A stretch of DNA of 64,000 nt. Origin: an uncultured Poribacteria bacterium. GTDB lineage: Bacteria > Poribacteria > WGA-4E > WGA-3G. Under the pieces are notes generated by a model, which made no database searches, was not told the DNA's origin, and saw only the letters and a list, made by a program, of their open reading frames with translations. Of this stretch, positions 44,454 to 53,519 are shown one piece after another (position 1 is the first letter of the stretch; the number at the start of each line of letters is the position of its first letter). The position numbers and the translations under genes were made by a program. The stretch lies in the NCBI GenBank assembly GCA_951813545.1, contig OX638352.1, positions 682,001 through 746,000 on the forward strand. The letters run 5' to 3'.

Positions 44454-45815
44454 ATGACAACTCACGAGACCCTTGAAGCAAAAGTTGACCGACTGTTTGC
44501 AGAATGGGATAAACCAGATTCCCCGGGTGCTGCTTTGGCGGTTACCAGAGACGATGAAGTCATCTATAAACGGGGCTACGGGACGGCGAATCTGGAATAT
44601 GACATTCCGATTACAACGGCAACCATTTTCGATATTGCTTCAGTATCCAAACAATTTGCGGCGTTTGCTATTGCCACTTTAGCGCATGACGGAAAACTTT
44701 CGTTAGATGACGACATCCGAACGTATTTGCCCGATGTCCCGGATTTTGGAAACACAATCACAATTCGGCATCTCCTGCATCATACCAGTGGATTACGAGA
44801 TTGGGTGCAATCCCTTGTCATCGCGGGGGTTGCAATGGAGGATGTAATTTCGTTCAAACACATCTTGAAAATGGTCCGTCATCAGAAGACGCTTAACTTT
44901 GAGCCAGGAAGTGAGTTTCTATACAGCAATACGGGTTACAATCTACTGGCAGAAATCGTCGAAACGGTAACAGGAGATTCATTCAGGGAATGGACAGATA
45001 CCCATATCTTCAAGCCTCTCGCCATGACGAACTCCCACTTTCACGACGACCATCAAATGATTCTGAAGAACCGAGCGTATTCGTATCAAGCCGTCAAAAA
45101 CGGTGGATTTAAGCATGCTGTCAATAATACGACTGCCCTCGGTTCAAGCTCGCTTTGTTCAACAGTGGAAGACTTGGCGAAATGGATTCTGAATTTTGAC
45201 AACACACAGATTGGCGAACACACAGTGATTGAGCAGATGCACCAGCGTGGCGTGCTTAATAACGGGGAACAAATTGATTACGCTTTCGGGTTGAACATCG
45301 GTGAATACAGAGGGTTGCAAACGGTCGGGCATAGTGGCTCATGGCGGGGATTTCGGAGTCATCTCATCCGTTTCCCAGATCAGAAATTTGGTGTTGTCAT
45401 CTTATGCAATCTGGATACCTTTAATCCACTCCATCTGACAGAAAAGGTCGCAGACCTCTACCTTGCCGACGCTCTTGCTCCCGTAGAAACATCCGAGCCA
45501 GAGAAAACAGCCGAACCTACTGAAGAAACCAAGTCTGAAACCTTAGCACCGGAACAGTTGACAGAATTTGAGGGCGATTATTACACTGAAGAACTTGGAA
45601 CGACCTATACCATTCGTGTGCGAGGCGATCAACTTGTGGCACAACATAGACGGCATGATGATATATTGCTAACCTACGCCGACGGTCATTTTCTTGGGGA
45701 CGCGTGGTTTTTTCCAGAGATTGATTTTACGCGAGACGACGCTGGACAGATTACAGGATTTAGACTGATAGGAAACCGAGTCAGAAATCTACACTTTGAG
45801 AAAAAGACGTGTTAA
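44454..45815 (+). CDS. class C beta-lactamase-like serine hydrolase
   Basis: This 453-residue protein has the serine beta-lactamase / DD-peptidase fold: SVSK (Ser63, Lys66), YSN (157-159) and GHSGSWRGF as the third box. The C-terminal 100 residues are a separate small beta domain after a Glu/Thr-rich linker (PEKTAEPTEETKSET), as seen in many esterase-like members. No signal peptide is evident, so it may be cytoplasmic or use another route. It may be an esterase or peptidase rather than an antibiotic resistance enzyme. It is not linked to the BlaI/BlaR1 pair. Confidence 0.87.
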   Translation: MTTHETLEAKVDRLFAEWDKPDSPGAALAVTRDDEVIYKRGYGTANLEYDIPITTATIFDIASVSKQFAAFAIATLAHDGKLSLDDDIRTYLPDVPDFGNTITIRHLLHHTSGLRDWVQSLVIAGVAMEDVISFKHILKMVRHQKTLNFEPGSEFLYSNTGYNLLAEIVETVTGDSFREWTDTHIFKPLAMTNSHFHDDHQMILKNRAYSYQAVKNGGFKHAVNNTTALGSSSLCSTVEDLAKWILNFDNTQIGEHTVIEQMHQRGVLNNGEQIDYAFGLNIGEYRGLQTVGHSGSWRGFRSHLIRFPDQKFGVVILCNLDTFNPLHLTEKVADLYLADALAPVETSEPEKTAEPTEETKSETLAPEQLTEFEGDYYTEELGTTYTIRVRGDQLVAQHRRHDDILLTYADGHFLGDAWFFPEIDFTRDDAGQITGFRLIGNRVRNLHFEKKTC

Positions 45816-45905
45816 GAGCCAATAGAGGCGCAGCCTAAGCGACAAGAAATAAACGTACTGTAGGTCAACCGCTTTCCAAGCTGTGCTTGCCGATTTCTTC
45901 AAAAG

Positions 45906-45934
45906 TTGACAGTTCATAAACTTCGTGGTATACT
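45906..45934 (+). promoter_or_regulatory. promoter of small antitoxin-like gene
   Basis: TTGACA (45906-45911) and TATACT (45929-45934) are 17 bases apart. Confidence 0.6.
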
Positions 45935-45964
45935 TAAAACACTCGCGATAGAGGAATTTAATCC

Positions 45965-46165
45965 ATGAAAGCAGAATATGACTTCTCAAAAGGAGAACGT
46001 GGTAGGTTCTACGATCCAAAAGCCGCTTTTAATCTCCCCATCTATTTAGAGGAAGACATTGATGAATTCATGCGCAAACTCGCTGATGAGAAAGGTAAGG
46101 ATGTCGAAACGCTGGTCAATGAATGGCTCCGCGGCAACATGCAATTGATTCAAAGCATTCAATGA
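45965..46165 (+). CDS. small antitoxin-like protein
   Basis: This 66-residue protein opens MKAEYDFSKGERGRFYDPKA, then NLPIYLEEDIDEFMRKLADEKG, a pattern common among orphan ribbon-helix-helix-like antitoxins found in bacteria and cyanobacteria. A strong promoter lies just upstream. No toxin gene of matching type adjoins it, so it is either an orphan or its toxin has been lost. Confidence 0.65.
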   Translation: MKAEYDFSKGERGRFYDPKAAFNLPIYLEEDIDEFMRKLADEKGKDVETLVNEWLRGNMQLIQSIQ

Positions 46166-46271
46166 ATGCTCAACTGATTCCTTCACTTTGAGGAAAGCCT
46201 TGGGTTGTGGAAGTGTTTTTAGTAAACCCACGCCGAAACCCAATTTTTTGAAAGGAATGACTTGTTAAACG

Positions 46272-46481
46272 ATGATACTTAAGGAACACATTGACGACAT
46301 ACGCGAAGGTTTAGATAAAGGAGTATTTATAGGTGAAGCAGCAGTTTCATAGGGTATCCCGTTGAGACTGATCAATGCCTTGACTTGGCCCACATACAAT
46401 ACTCAAGTTGTTACTCCTGAATACGGACATCGTAAAGAAACTAATGTATTCTGGGCCTCCCTGAGGAAGTACTCTCTATGA
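46272..46481 (+). pseudogene. fragment of restriction enzyme N-terminal domain with amber codon
   Basis: The frame reads MILKEHIDDIREGLDKGVFI, then GEAAVS, a TAG at 46350-46352, then GIPLRLINALTWPTYNTQVV, TPEYG and a stop at 46479. It resembles the N-terminus of type I HsdR-like or related nucleases (LLNALGWPTYNTQVVxPEY), with Gln expected where TAG stands. Only about 70 codons remain. The final TGA overlaps the ATG of the DNA methyltransferase gene. Confidence 0.45.
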
Positions 46482-47593
46482 TTGGAATAGAAAATATTGA
46501 CTACCTTTCAAATCAACTTATTACATATATAGGTAATAAGCGTTCGCTATTGGGTCACATAGGCAAAGCAGTTATACAAGTGAAGAAACGAATAGGTAAA
46601 TCACACCTTCGTGTATTTGACACATTCAGTGGCTCCGGTATTGTCTCTCGTTTTATGAAAGCCCATGCCTCGTATCTTGCAAGTAACGATTTTGAGGACT
46701 ATGCTGCGTCAATTTCACGATGTTATCTTCAAAATCGCAGCTCAGTTGATTTGACTACAATTGCCAGAATTGTTGAGGAGCTCAACAATCGTGTGGACGA
46801 ACCAACTTCTAAAGGATTTATTGAGAAACTTTATGCTCCTGAGGATGAATCAAGAATTACACAAAACGACCGAGTTTTCTACACACCCGATAATGCCCGC
46901 CGACTAGATAATTATCGTAGAATGATTGAGGACTATCCCGCAAACTTCCGTGATTCGCTACTAGGGCCTCTTCTTAGTAAAGCGTCTGTCCACTCAAACA
47001 CTTCCGGGGTATTTAAGGGCTTCTACAAGAACAAGATGACCGGAATTGGGCAATACGGCGGCACTAATTCCAACGCATTAAACCGTATTAAAGGGCGAAT
47101 TGAACTAGAACCACCTGTCCTAAGTCAATTTGAATGTGATTACGAAGTGTATCACGACGACACGAATAAAATCGCTAGTCAATTCAAGGATCTTGATTTA
47201 ATCTATATTGATCCGCCTTACAATCAACATCCTTATGGTTCAAACTACTTTATGCTAAACTTACTTGTACATTATAAAGAACCTACAAATATAAGTAGAG
47301 TGTCAGGTATTCCAAAAAATTGGAAGCGTTCAGGCTATAATTTTCAAACAAAATCTAAAGAACTATTTAATGATCTACTGCATACAATTGACACACGTTT
47401 TTTCCTTATTTCGTTTAATAATGAAGGGTTTATTCCGCCTGACGAAATGCGTACTATGCTTCAAAAAATAGGCACTGTTGATCAATTTGAGATTCAGTAC
47501 AACACATTTCGCGGATCGAGGAATCTAAGAAACCGAAACATTCATGTTACTGAACAACTATTTCTTGTAGAGAGGAAGTTCAATGGCAAATAA
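46478..47593 (+). CDS. D12-class (N6-adenine) DNA methyltransferase
   Basis: This 371-residue protein has the S-adenosylmethionine motif VFDTFSGSG (about 48-56) before the catalytic motif IDPPY (about 246-250), the alpha-class (D12, Dam-like) order. ITYIGNKR near the N-terminus is typical of the class. It overlaps the EcoRI-like endonuclease gene by 11 bases and should protect the cognate site. With the nuclease gene broken it may now be an orphan methylase. Confidence 0.9.
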   Translation: MIGIENIDYLSNQLITYIGNKRSLLGHIGKAVIQVKKRIGKSHLRVFDTFSGSGIVSRFMKAHASYLASNDFEDYAASISRCYLQNRSSVDLTTIARIVEELNNRVDEPTSKGFIEKLYAPEDESRITQNDRVFYTPDNARRLDNYRRMIEDYPANFRDSLLGPLLSKASVHSNTSGVFKGFYKNKMTGIGQYGGTNSNALNRIKGRIELEPPVLSQFECDYEVYHDDTNKIASQFKDLDLIYIDPPYNQHPYGSNYFMLNLLVHYKEPTNISRVSGIPKNWKRSGYNFQTKSKELFNDLLHTIDTRFFLISFNNEGFIPPDEMRTMLQKIGTVDQFEIQYNTFRGSRNLRNRNIHVTEQLFLVERKFNGK

Positions 47594-48184
47594 GAATCGA
47601 CTGAGAGAACTGCGAACGGACACTATAATCAATGCAACGGCTAAACAACAAGAAACTGAACTTATCAAAGCACTGTACGAAGTTGTTGAATATTTGACGG
47701 ACAAATTTGCCAAAAGGATCACTTTAACTCATGCCAAACAATGGTATCTGAAAGATATTATTAACGAACTGAGACCATATTTTCCCGACACTGATTTACA
47801 TTATCACTTTGAGAAAAGCCATATTCGACCAGATGGTGGTATTCTTGGAATAAAAAGTGTTAAAGACAACACCTTAACTTATCCAATCCTAATTTCAGAA
47901 GTCAAAAATCAGGGGACAAATGATATACGTACTAGGGAAGGAAAGCCCAAACAAGCAAAAGGAAACGCTATTGAACGTCTTGGAAAGAACTTAATAGGAC
48001 TTCGCACTGCATTACTGCGCGAAAGTATTTTTCCGTTTGTTTGTTTTGGATACGGTTGCGACTTTGAGGAAACATCCTCAATTTTAGACAGGGTATCAAC
48101 CATGGCAATGTTTGGAGAACTTAACAAAATCTATCTCCACAACGAAGAAGACGGACGATTTAACCGTTGTACTGCCTACGGTTT
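47583..48184 (+). pseudogene. EcoRI-like restriction endonuclease, 5' part (interrupted)
   Basis: The frame shows EcoRI-family landmarks in order: RPDGGI (Asp84), ISEVKNQG (Glu106, Lys108), KGNAIERLGKNLIGLR and ESIFPFVCFGYGCDF. In EcoRI the catalytic residues are Asp91, Glu111 and Lys113, matching in spacing. The native sequence ends near residue 200 where an IS3-family element is inserted; the last 16 residues of the open frame (to 48233) come from the element. The missing C-terminus is found beyond the element at 49389-49543. RBS GAGAGGAAG. Confidence 0.82.
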
Positions 48185-48245
48185 TTTAGACCACTCCCTA
48201 AAGGAAGATTGTGATATAATACAATCTCATTGAAAGGAGTATCCA

Positions 48246-48530
48246 ATGGCGAAACGCAGAAAATTCACCCCTGAGTTTAAGGCTGAACTTGTTTTTGAAG
48301 TCCTTAGCGGTGACAGTTCCCAAGCAGAAGTGTGTCGACGACATAATCTCAACGAAAATCAACTCTCACAGTGGAAGCACCAGCTGCTTGAAAATGCGCC
48401 CTCCCTGTTTGCGTCTACGGATAAGCAGTCGAGCGATGCCGAGAAGCGTATCGCTCACCTTGAGCAGCTCGTTGGGAGAATGGCAGTTGCATTAGACATC
48501 GAAAAAAAACTATTGACGGAGTTGGACTAA
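48246..48530 (+). CDS. IS3-family transposase OrfA
   Basis: This 94-residue helix-turn-helix protein (KRRKFTPEFKAELVFEVLSG, then QAEVCRRHNLNENQLSQWK) is followed by a leucine-zipper-like helix. It binds the element ends. Near its 3' end a run of eight A residues (48502-48509) can let ribosomes slip by -1 into the orfB frame to make the OrfAB transposase. Confidence 0.9.
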   Translation: MAKRRKFTPEFKAELVFEVLSGDSSQAEVCRRHNLNENQLSQWKHQLLENAPSLFASTDKQSSDAEKRIAHLEQLVGRMAVALDIEKKLLTELD

Positions 48531-48562
48531 CGTTATCTGAAAAGCGATGCTTCATTTCGGCA

Positions 48563-49366
48563 TTGCATAAGGAGCATTCCGTGCGAGATATTTGTGGAAT
48601 CCTCGGTGTCAACCGGAGCAGTTTCTATTATCAACCCAAAGAAGATCCGTCCGAAGCGGTCTTGCGTGCTGAAATAGAGAAACTTGCCGGTGAGCATCCA
48701 AGATACGGGTATAGGCGTATCACGCAGTTGCTACAGCGTCAGGGATACACCGTTGGGACCCGACGCGTCGCTCGGTTGATGAAAGCTAATAATCTCTTGG
48801 TTGCTGTCAAGCGTGCGTGTCAAACAACAAAATCGCTTCAGGGGGATAAGCCCTGGAGCAACCGTCTCGAAAACCTTGAAGTCTCTCGTCACGATCAGGT
48901 CTGGGTGGCTGATATTACCTATATTCGTCTCAAGGGACGCTTCATTTATCTCTGCTTGCTCATGGATGTTTTCACCCGGCTGATCAGAGCTTGGCATATC
49001 AGCCAGCACTTGAACCACTCTCTGACGCTCAAACCGCTCAAAGAAGCATTCTGCCACAGCGTCCCGGAGATTCATCATTCTGATCAAGGCGTGCAGTATC
49101 TTTCAAAGGCCTATGTTACCACGCTCGAAGAACATGGCGTTGAGATTTCCGTCGCCCGTCGCGGACGACCTTGGGAGAACGGATATGCTGAAACACTCAT
49201 CCGCACCCTCAAAGAGGAAGAAGTTCACATCAATGACTATCAAAGCATCACCGACGCGAGAGATCGCATCGGACATTTTATTACAAACGTCTATAATCAG
49301 AAACGCCCACATGCGGCGTTAGGGTATTTGACGCCTATCGAATTTCAACGACAAACCTTATCTTAA
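48563..49366 (+). CDS. IS3-family transposase OrfB (DDE integrase)
   Basis: This 267-residue rve-type integrase core has an HTH_21 segment (HPRYGYRRITQLL) and the DDE triad in VADITYI, HHSDQGVQY and WENGYAE. The frame is open upstream without a stop back to the A8 slip site in orfA, supporting production as a fusion. The IS appears complete. Confidence 0.92.
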   Translation: MHKEHSVRDICGILGVNRSSFYYQPKEDPSEAVLRAEIEKLAGEHPRYGYRRITQLLQRQGYTVGTRRVARLMKANNLLVAVKRACQTTKSLQGDKPWSNRLENLEVSRHDQVWVADITYIRLKGRFIYLCLLMDVFTRLIRAWHISQHLNHSLTLKPLKEAFCHSVPEIHHSDQGVQYLSKAYVTTLEEHGVEISVARRGRPWENGYAETLIRTLKEEEVHINDYQSITDARDRIGHFITNVYNQKRPHAALGYLTPIEFQRQTLS

Positions 49367-49388
49367 CTTTGCGAAATCGTGGTCTAAA

Positions 49389-49543
49389 TAAGCGTATGCA
49401 CTTCACGTGGTAGTTTCTATTTCCGGGCCGAGGAGTGGACGGTTGATGAAATGTTTGAGATTATGAAAGATATTGCGGAGCGTGCTGTGCTATATTACTT
49501 CTCTAAGTACCGTGAAAATTCTTTCACTGATCAATCTGATTGA
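49389..49543 (+). pseudogene. EcoRI-like restriction endonuclease, 3' part
   Basis: Directly after the insertion sequence the frame reads TSRGSFYFRAEEWTVDEMF, then EIMKDIAERAVLYYF, ending at TGA 49541. It aligns with the EcoRI C-terminus, where the MFEIM-DI pattern is shared. It restores the lost end of the gene begun at 47583. Confidence 0.72.
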
Positions 49544-50242
49544 GTGATCAATATAATTTCAAGTTACAAATGGAGGTTAAGTATCAATAGTTGGTGGCGG
49601 TTAGGGGAAAATGGATATTCGGGCGATAAATTGAGCATATACCAAATTACTTGCGCTTTTTGTATGGAAATGGGTAAATTTAGAACTGTATTTCACGCAG
49701 AAAAGAACAAACCGAACTCAGATAAAAGACTGAATTTCGATACACTTGAGTGCGCAAACTGTAATGGATATGTGATGGTTCTCTGGTCTGCTAGTGAGTA
49801 CGACGGTCGCTTGAACGACTATCGTATTCTGCCATGGCCATTGCAGATAAATAAATATCCTGAACACTGGCCAGAAAGAATTGGAACGTACTGGCTCCAA
49901 GCGCAAAGAAATATCCTAGACGAAAATTGGGATGCCGCAGCTGTAATGGCAAGAAGCGCATTGCAAATAACTCTAAGAGATCATCAAGCCACCGGTAACA
50001 GTCTAAAATAGGAAATTGATGATTTAGCATCAAAAGGCATTTTACCCCCGACCATGCAAGAGTGGGCCAATCATATAAGGGAACTTGGCAATGACTCTGC
50101 ACATTCAAATCCGGAACAAGGCCCTACAAACCCACAAGATGCCTGTGACATAGTAGAATTCTTAAATTTTCTACTAGAGTATCTTTACACATTTCCTCAT
50201 CAAATTCAGCAATACCGAGAACGTAGAGAAAATGACAGATAA
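49544..50242 (+). pseudogene. DUF4145-domain protein with in-frame TAG
   Basis: The first part (to TAG 50009-50011) has a Cys pair motif CAFC...CANC, possibly a zinc ribbon, then AAAVMARSALQITLRDHQATG. After the TAG the same frame goes on with EIDDLASKGILPPTMQEWA, IRELGNDSAHS, DACDIVEFLNFLLEYLY to a stop at 50240. Together these form a continuous DUF4145 domain, so the TAG is a nonsense mutation rather than the real end. The start is unclear (GTG 49544 used). It abuts the end of the endonuclease fragment and may belong to the defence cluster. Confidence 0.68.
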
Positions 50243-50292
50243 TCAAGTATCTCATAACAAAGCCGGGTACTTGACTGTAAATAAGGGAAAAG

Positions 50293-51369
50293 ATGACTAA
50301 AACAGAAATACCCAAACAACAGAAACCTCCAGTCATAGACTGCGATATTCATAACACCCTCGCTTCAGAGACGGTGCTATACCCCTATCTCTCCCAGCGC
50401 TGGCGCAAGCATCATAAGATGGTGGGGACAACCGATCGCGTCGGCGCATACATCCCTCGCGCCCACCCCTTTGGTGCAAGATATGATGCGTGGACACCCT
50501 CCGGACATCGCCCTGGTTCTAATCTCGATTTCCTACGCGAGCAGCTACTGGATGCGTTTAATATCGAATTCGGTATCCTCAACTGTTTGACCCCGGTTTG
50601 CGAGATGCCTAACCTCGCTTATGCTGCAGCGTGGGCAAGTGCCGTGAACGACTGGCAAATCGAAGAATGGCTTGAAAAAGAACCGAGACTCCGTGCCTCT
50701 ATGATCGTCGCTTGCGATGATGCAGAATTCACCACCACTGAGATTAACCGGCTGGCAGATCATCCTGGGTTTGTGCAAATATTGCTGCTCGCACGTACGA
50801 TGGAACCCTTGGGACGACGTAAGTACTGGAAGATGTATGAGGCAGCGGTAGAGCACGACCTCCCGATTGGCATCCATTTCACCGGTGTCGGCGTAGGACC
50901 TATCACCGCCGTGGGTAGACCTTCGCACTATATCGAGGACCACGCGGGTATGACGCAGGCGTTTCAGACACAGGTAACCAGCCTCGTCTGCGAAGGTGTT
51001 TTTGAACAATTCCCGACGCTCAAGGTCGTTCTCATTGAGGGCGGTTTCGCTTGGTTAGCTCCACTCATGTGGCGACTTGATCGGGCATGGAAAAAGCTGC
51101 ACGATGAGGTGCCTGAGTTGAAACGACTGCCTTCCGAGTACATCCGGGAGCACTTCTGGATTACAACACAGCCGATTGAAGAACCCCCGAAACAAGAATA
51201 CTTTGATCAGTTGCTGGCGCAGCTCAACTTAGACGCTAAGTTGATGTTCGCAACCGACTATCCGCATTGGGACTTCGATTCTCCCGATCAGGCACTTCCG
51301 AAAAACCTCTCGCCAACCCTCAAACGCAGAATCATGGCGGAAAATGCTCGTGCTTTCTATGGACTTTAA
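50293..51369 (+). CDS. amidohydrolase (amidohydro-rel 2)-family metal-dependent hydrolase
   Basis: This 358-residue TIM-barrel hydrolase shares the motifs of the 41814 protein: VIDCDIHN, GIHFTG, FPTLKVVLIEGG, and FATDYPHWDFDSPDQAL. Both have the same segment ASAVNDWQIE-WL, so they are recent paralogues. The gene converges with a PhyH gene, leaving 20 bases between the stops. The substrate is unknown. Confidence 0.9.
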   Translation: MTKTEIPKQQKPPVIDCDIHNTLASETVLYPYLSQRWRKHHKMVGTTDRVGAYIPRAHPFGARYDAWTPSGHRPGSNLDFLREQLLDAFNIEFGILNCLTPVCEMPNLAYAAAWASAVNDWQIEEWLEKEPRLRASMIVACDDAEFTTTEINRLADHPGFVQILLLARTMEPLGRRKYWKMYEAAVEHDLPIGIHFTGVGVGPITAVGRPSHYIEDHAGMTQAFQTQVTSLVCEGVFEQFPTLKVVLIEGGFAWLAPLMWRLDRAWKKLHDEVPELKRLPSEYIREHFWITTQPIEEPPKQEYFDQLLAQLNLDAKLMFATDYPHWDFDSPDQALPKNLSPTLKRRIMAENARAFYGL

Positions 51370-51389
51370 GAAGAGAAAGTAGCAACCAA

Positions 51390-52208
51390 TTAGATTGTCA
51401 CGACCTGTGGTGCCTGCTCTAACGTCAGATTATGTTCTGCTGCCCATTGTGCTGCTGCACCGCCGCCACCGCCGAGAAACTGTTTCCCCAAGTCATCAAC
51501 CTTTTTCAGTACGTCCTCATCGGGTTGCTGTCTATCATCGTAATATAGCAGATACCCTTCAGGTTTGAGCCACGCGTAATGGTATCCAAAGATGACAATC
51601 TTGGCGGTTTTATCCGTAAAGTTGAGCCCGGTGGTATGGTAGATACGACTTTCAAAGAAATACGCATCCCCTGCGCGGAGTAGTGGTTCATCGTAGCCCT
51701 CAACTGGATCAATTTCGCCTTCAGGAATACCCAACGGTTCCCCGGACTTATGACTCTTCGGAACAAACAGCGTCGCACCAGAATTCGGCACATCGCAGTC
51801 CGTTAAGCAGTAAGCGACCTTCAAGCCAACGCGCGGGCAAGCCTTGTGTCCGAGATCCAAATGCAGACCGGCATCCCGGTGCCATCCACGGTGCTCTGGA
51901 AGCGCGTGTGGCTGTGGATGTTTGTAGAGGAGCGCGGTATTGGTGATGTGGATATTTGTCCCAAGGAGTTGAATTACCAAAGGTATCGCTTTTGTCTGTG
52001 ATATGAGTTCTGCGAAAGCGGGTTCTTGAACCAACCCGTCTCGTCTGTGTCCATAATGGCCGCCATTGAGGTCCAATGATGCCATTAAACGGTCCCCTGC
52101 CTCAATTAAGCGATCTATCATCTCATCGTCAAGTACTGAGCGCATGATGAAGTATCCATTCTCCTCAAATTCCTCGCGCTGTGCGTCTGTCAACTGGACG
52201 AATTCCAT
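51390..52208 (-). CDS. phytanoyl-CoA dioxygenase (PhyH)-family protein
   Basis: This 272-residue Fe(II)/2-oxoglutarate oxygenase-like protein is a close paralogue of the one at 36455: it opens with the same MEFVQLT and has HRDAGLHLDLGHKACPRVGL, FESRIYHTTGLNF, and ends with LEQAPQVVTI. HxD and distal His are kept. The C-terminal part is shorter by ten residues and Gly-rich (FLGGGGG). It probably acts on a related substrate. Confidence 0.9.
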   Translation of the reverse strand: MEFVQLTDAQREEFEENGYFIMRSVLDDEMIDRLIEAGDRLMASLDLNGGHYGHRRDGLVQEPAFAELISQTKAIPLVIQLLGTNIHITNTALLYKHPQPHALPEHRGWHRDAGLHLDLGHKACPRVGLKVAYCLTDCDVPNSGATLFVPKSHKSGEPLGIPEGEIDPVEGYDEPLLRAGDAYFFESRIYHTTGLNFTDKTAKIVIFGYHYAWLKPEGYLLYYDDRQQPDEDVLKKVDDLGKQFLGGGGGAAAQWAAEHNLTLEQAPQVVTI

Positions 52209-52259
52209 GCGTATGCTCCTTTTGGTTTAAGAAATCGGGATGATTATGAGTATTTAAAT

Positions 52260-53301
52260 AGACATTATAACGATTTAATTGTAAGTTTAGTTGGTCTATG
52301 GTAAAATCAGAAGAAATCCTATTTTGGAGACCCACTGATGACCCGTTATGAAATACTGAAAGATAAACCGAAACGATTCTTGTCGTTGACAGGTTATACA
52401 CTCGAAGAGTTTTCAGCACTTCTTGCGTCCTTTTCCAAGCGATTTCTGGCGTTCGTAGAAACACAGACGCTTGATGGCAAACACCGAAAGAAACGTCGGT
52501 ATACTCTCTATAAGAACAGTTGCTTACCGTCTCACGAGGATCACTTACTTTTTATTTTGATATACCTCCGAAAAGCGATGACGCAAGATGTGCTTGGTGA
52601 ACTTTTTGGGATGTCTCCACCCGTCGCTAACAAATGGATTCATAGGCTCTTGCCTGTGTTGAACTCTGCTCTGGCAGACCTTGAAGCGTTGCCATCACGG
52701 GAAGCAGTCGCTTCAACTGTTGACGCATCGCCGCAGACTTCAACAGATCGTCAAGATTCAAGTCTCTTTTTTTCATGATGGTACGGAGCGTCCGATTCAG
52801 CGTCCAAAAGACCGAGAAGCACAGCAGGCCTATTATAGTGGTAAAAAGAAGCAACACACCCTCAAGAATAACCTGCTGATCAATGCGGATAGCAAAGTGT
52901 TGTTATTGACCCCCTCCTATGAAGGCAGGATACATGACAAGCGCATTGCTGATATGACGGTCTATCTCCTGCCAGAGGGCAGTTGTTTGTATCAAGATTC
53001 AGGCTTTCAAGGTTTTTCGGTTCCGGGTGTGAAGATGATTCAACCTATGAAGAAACCGAAAAGTCGAGACCTGACGGATCAAGAGAAAGCGAAGAATCGT
53101 GAGATTTCATCCATCCGCATCCGCATTGAACATGCTATTAGGGGTATCAAAAGATACCGGATCGTCAAAGATAAGTTGCGCACCTCTAAAAAAGGGTTTG
53201 CCGATTTAGTTATGGAAACTTGTTGTGGGTTACACAACTTTAGGTTAAACTTCAGACCTTGGGTCTATCCCGAACTTCAACATTAAATTGTTATAATGTC
53301 T
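52260..53301 (+). mobile_element. IS5-superfamily-like insertion sequence
   Basis: Terminal inverted repeats are AGACATTATAACGATTTAA (52260-52278) and its near-complement at 53283-53301 with one mismatch. One transposase gene in two frames fills the element. Length is about 1042 bases. No clear target duplication. Confidence 0.8.
52338..53286 (+). CDS. DDE transposase in two frames (DDE_Tnp_4-like)
   Basis: Frame 1 (52338-52778) gives a helix-turn-helix N-terminal half ending DRQDSSLFF. The second half, in the +1 frame, continues HDGTERPIQRPKD, YYSGKKKQHTLKNNL, SYEGRIHDKR and a terminal CCGLHNFRLNFR, stopping at 53286. The change of frame lies at a run of seven T (52767-52773). It may be a programmed frameshift, as in some IS5-type elements, or a one-base insertion that kills the element. 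Confidence 0.8.
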
Positions 53302-53519
53302 CATATGGTAACATAAATTGAAATAGGTGTCTACCAGAGACATTCCGTCAGAAGAAGTCGGGAATCGGAGTTCCCTCCTACAGAGGAGATTATGCACCCT
53401 TTCCGTTTCAAAATCACGTCTCTAATTATTATAGAGTTCTATTTACGACTTGTGCCAGTTAACTTATGGCGAGGTTACATTTATAGCGAGGTTACATGAG
53501 GATTAAAAAATTAATTCGG
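53302..53519. other. short gap with repeats
   Basis: It holds a REP-like unit (53357-53382) and GGCGAGGTTAC fragments of family 1 near 53468-53497. The region is a pile-up of small repeats between two insertion sequences. Confidence 0.5.
53357..53382. repeat. REP-like repeat (family 3)
   Basis: The 26-base unit is identical to that at 37541-37566: GGGAA-TCGGAG-TTCCC followed by TCCTACA. Confidence 0.6.

Larger units (their letters stand above)
48185..49388 (+). mobile_element. IS3-family insertion sequence
   Basis: Terminal repeats TTTAGACCAC (48185-48194) and GTGGTCTAAA (49379-49388) enclose orfA and orfB. Exact ends are uncertain by a few bases, and I could not find a clean target duplication. 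It interrupts the EcoRI-like gene. Confidence 0.75.

Noticed and set aside
44454..45815. Beta-lactamase-like gene as the target of the BlaI/BlaR1 pair
   Set aside because: It lies 39 kb away, has no operator-like site upstream that I can see, and the sensor lacks a penicillin-binding domain.
46350..50011. TAG recoding (amber as a sense codon)
   Set aside because: Two broken genes have in-frame TAG, but many intact genes end in TAG (for example 1886 and 17511), so general recoding is not supported.
52776..52778. TGA in the IS5-like transposase as selenocysteine
   Set aside because: Sequence after the TGA in that frame is not protein-like; the homologous second half is in the +1 frame, so this is a frameshift.
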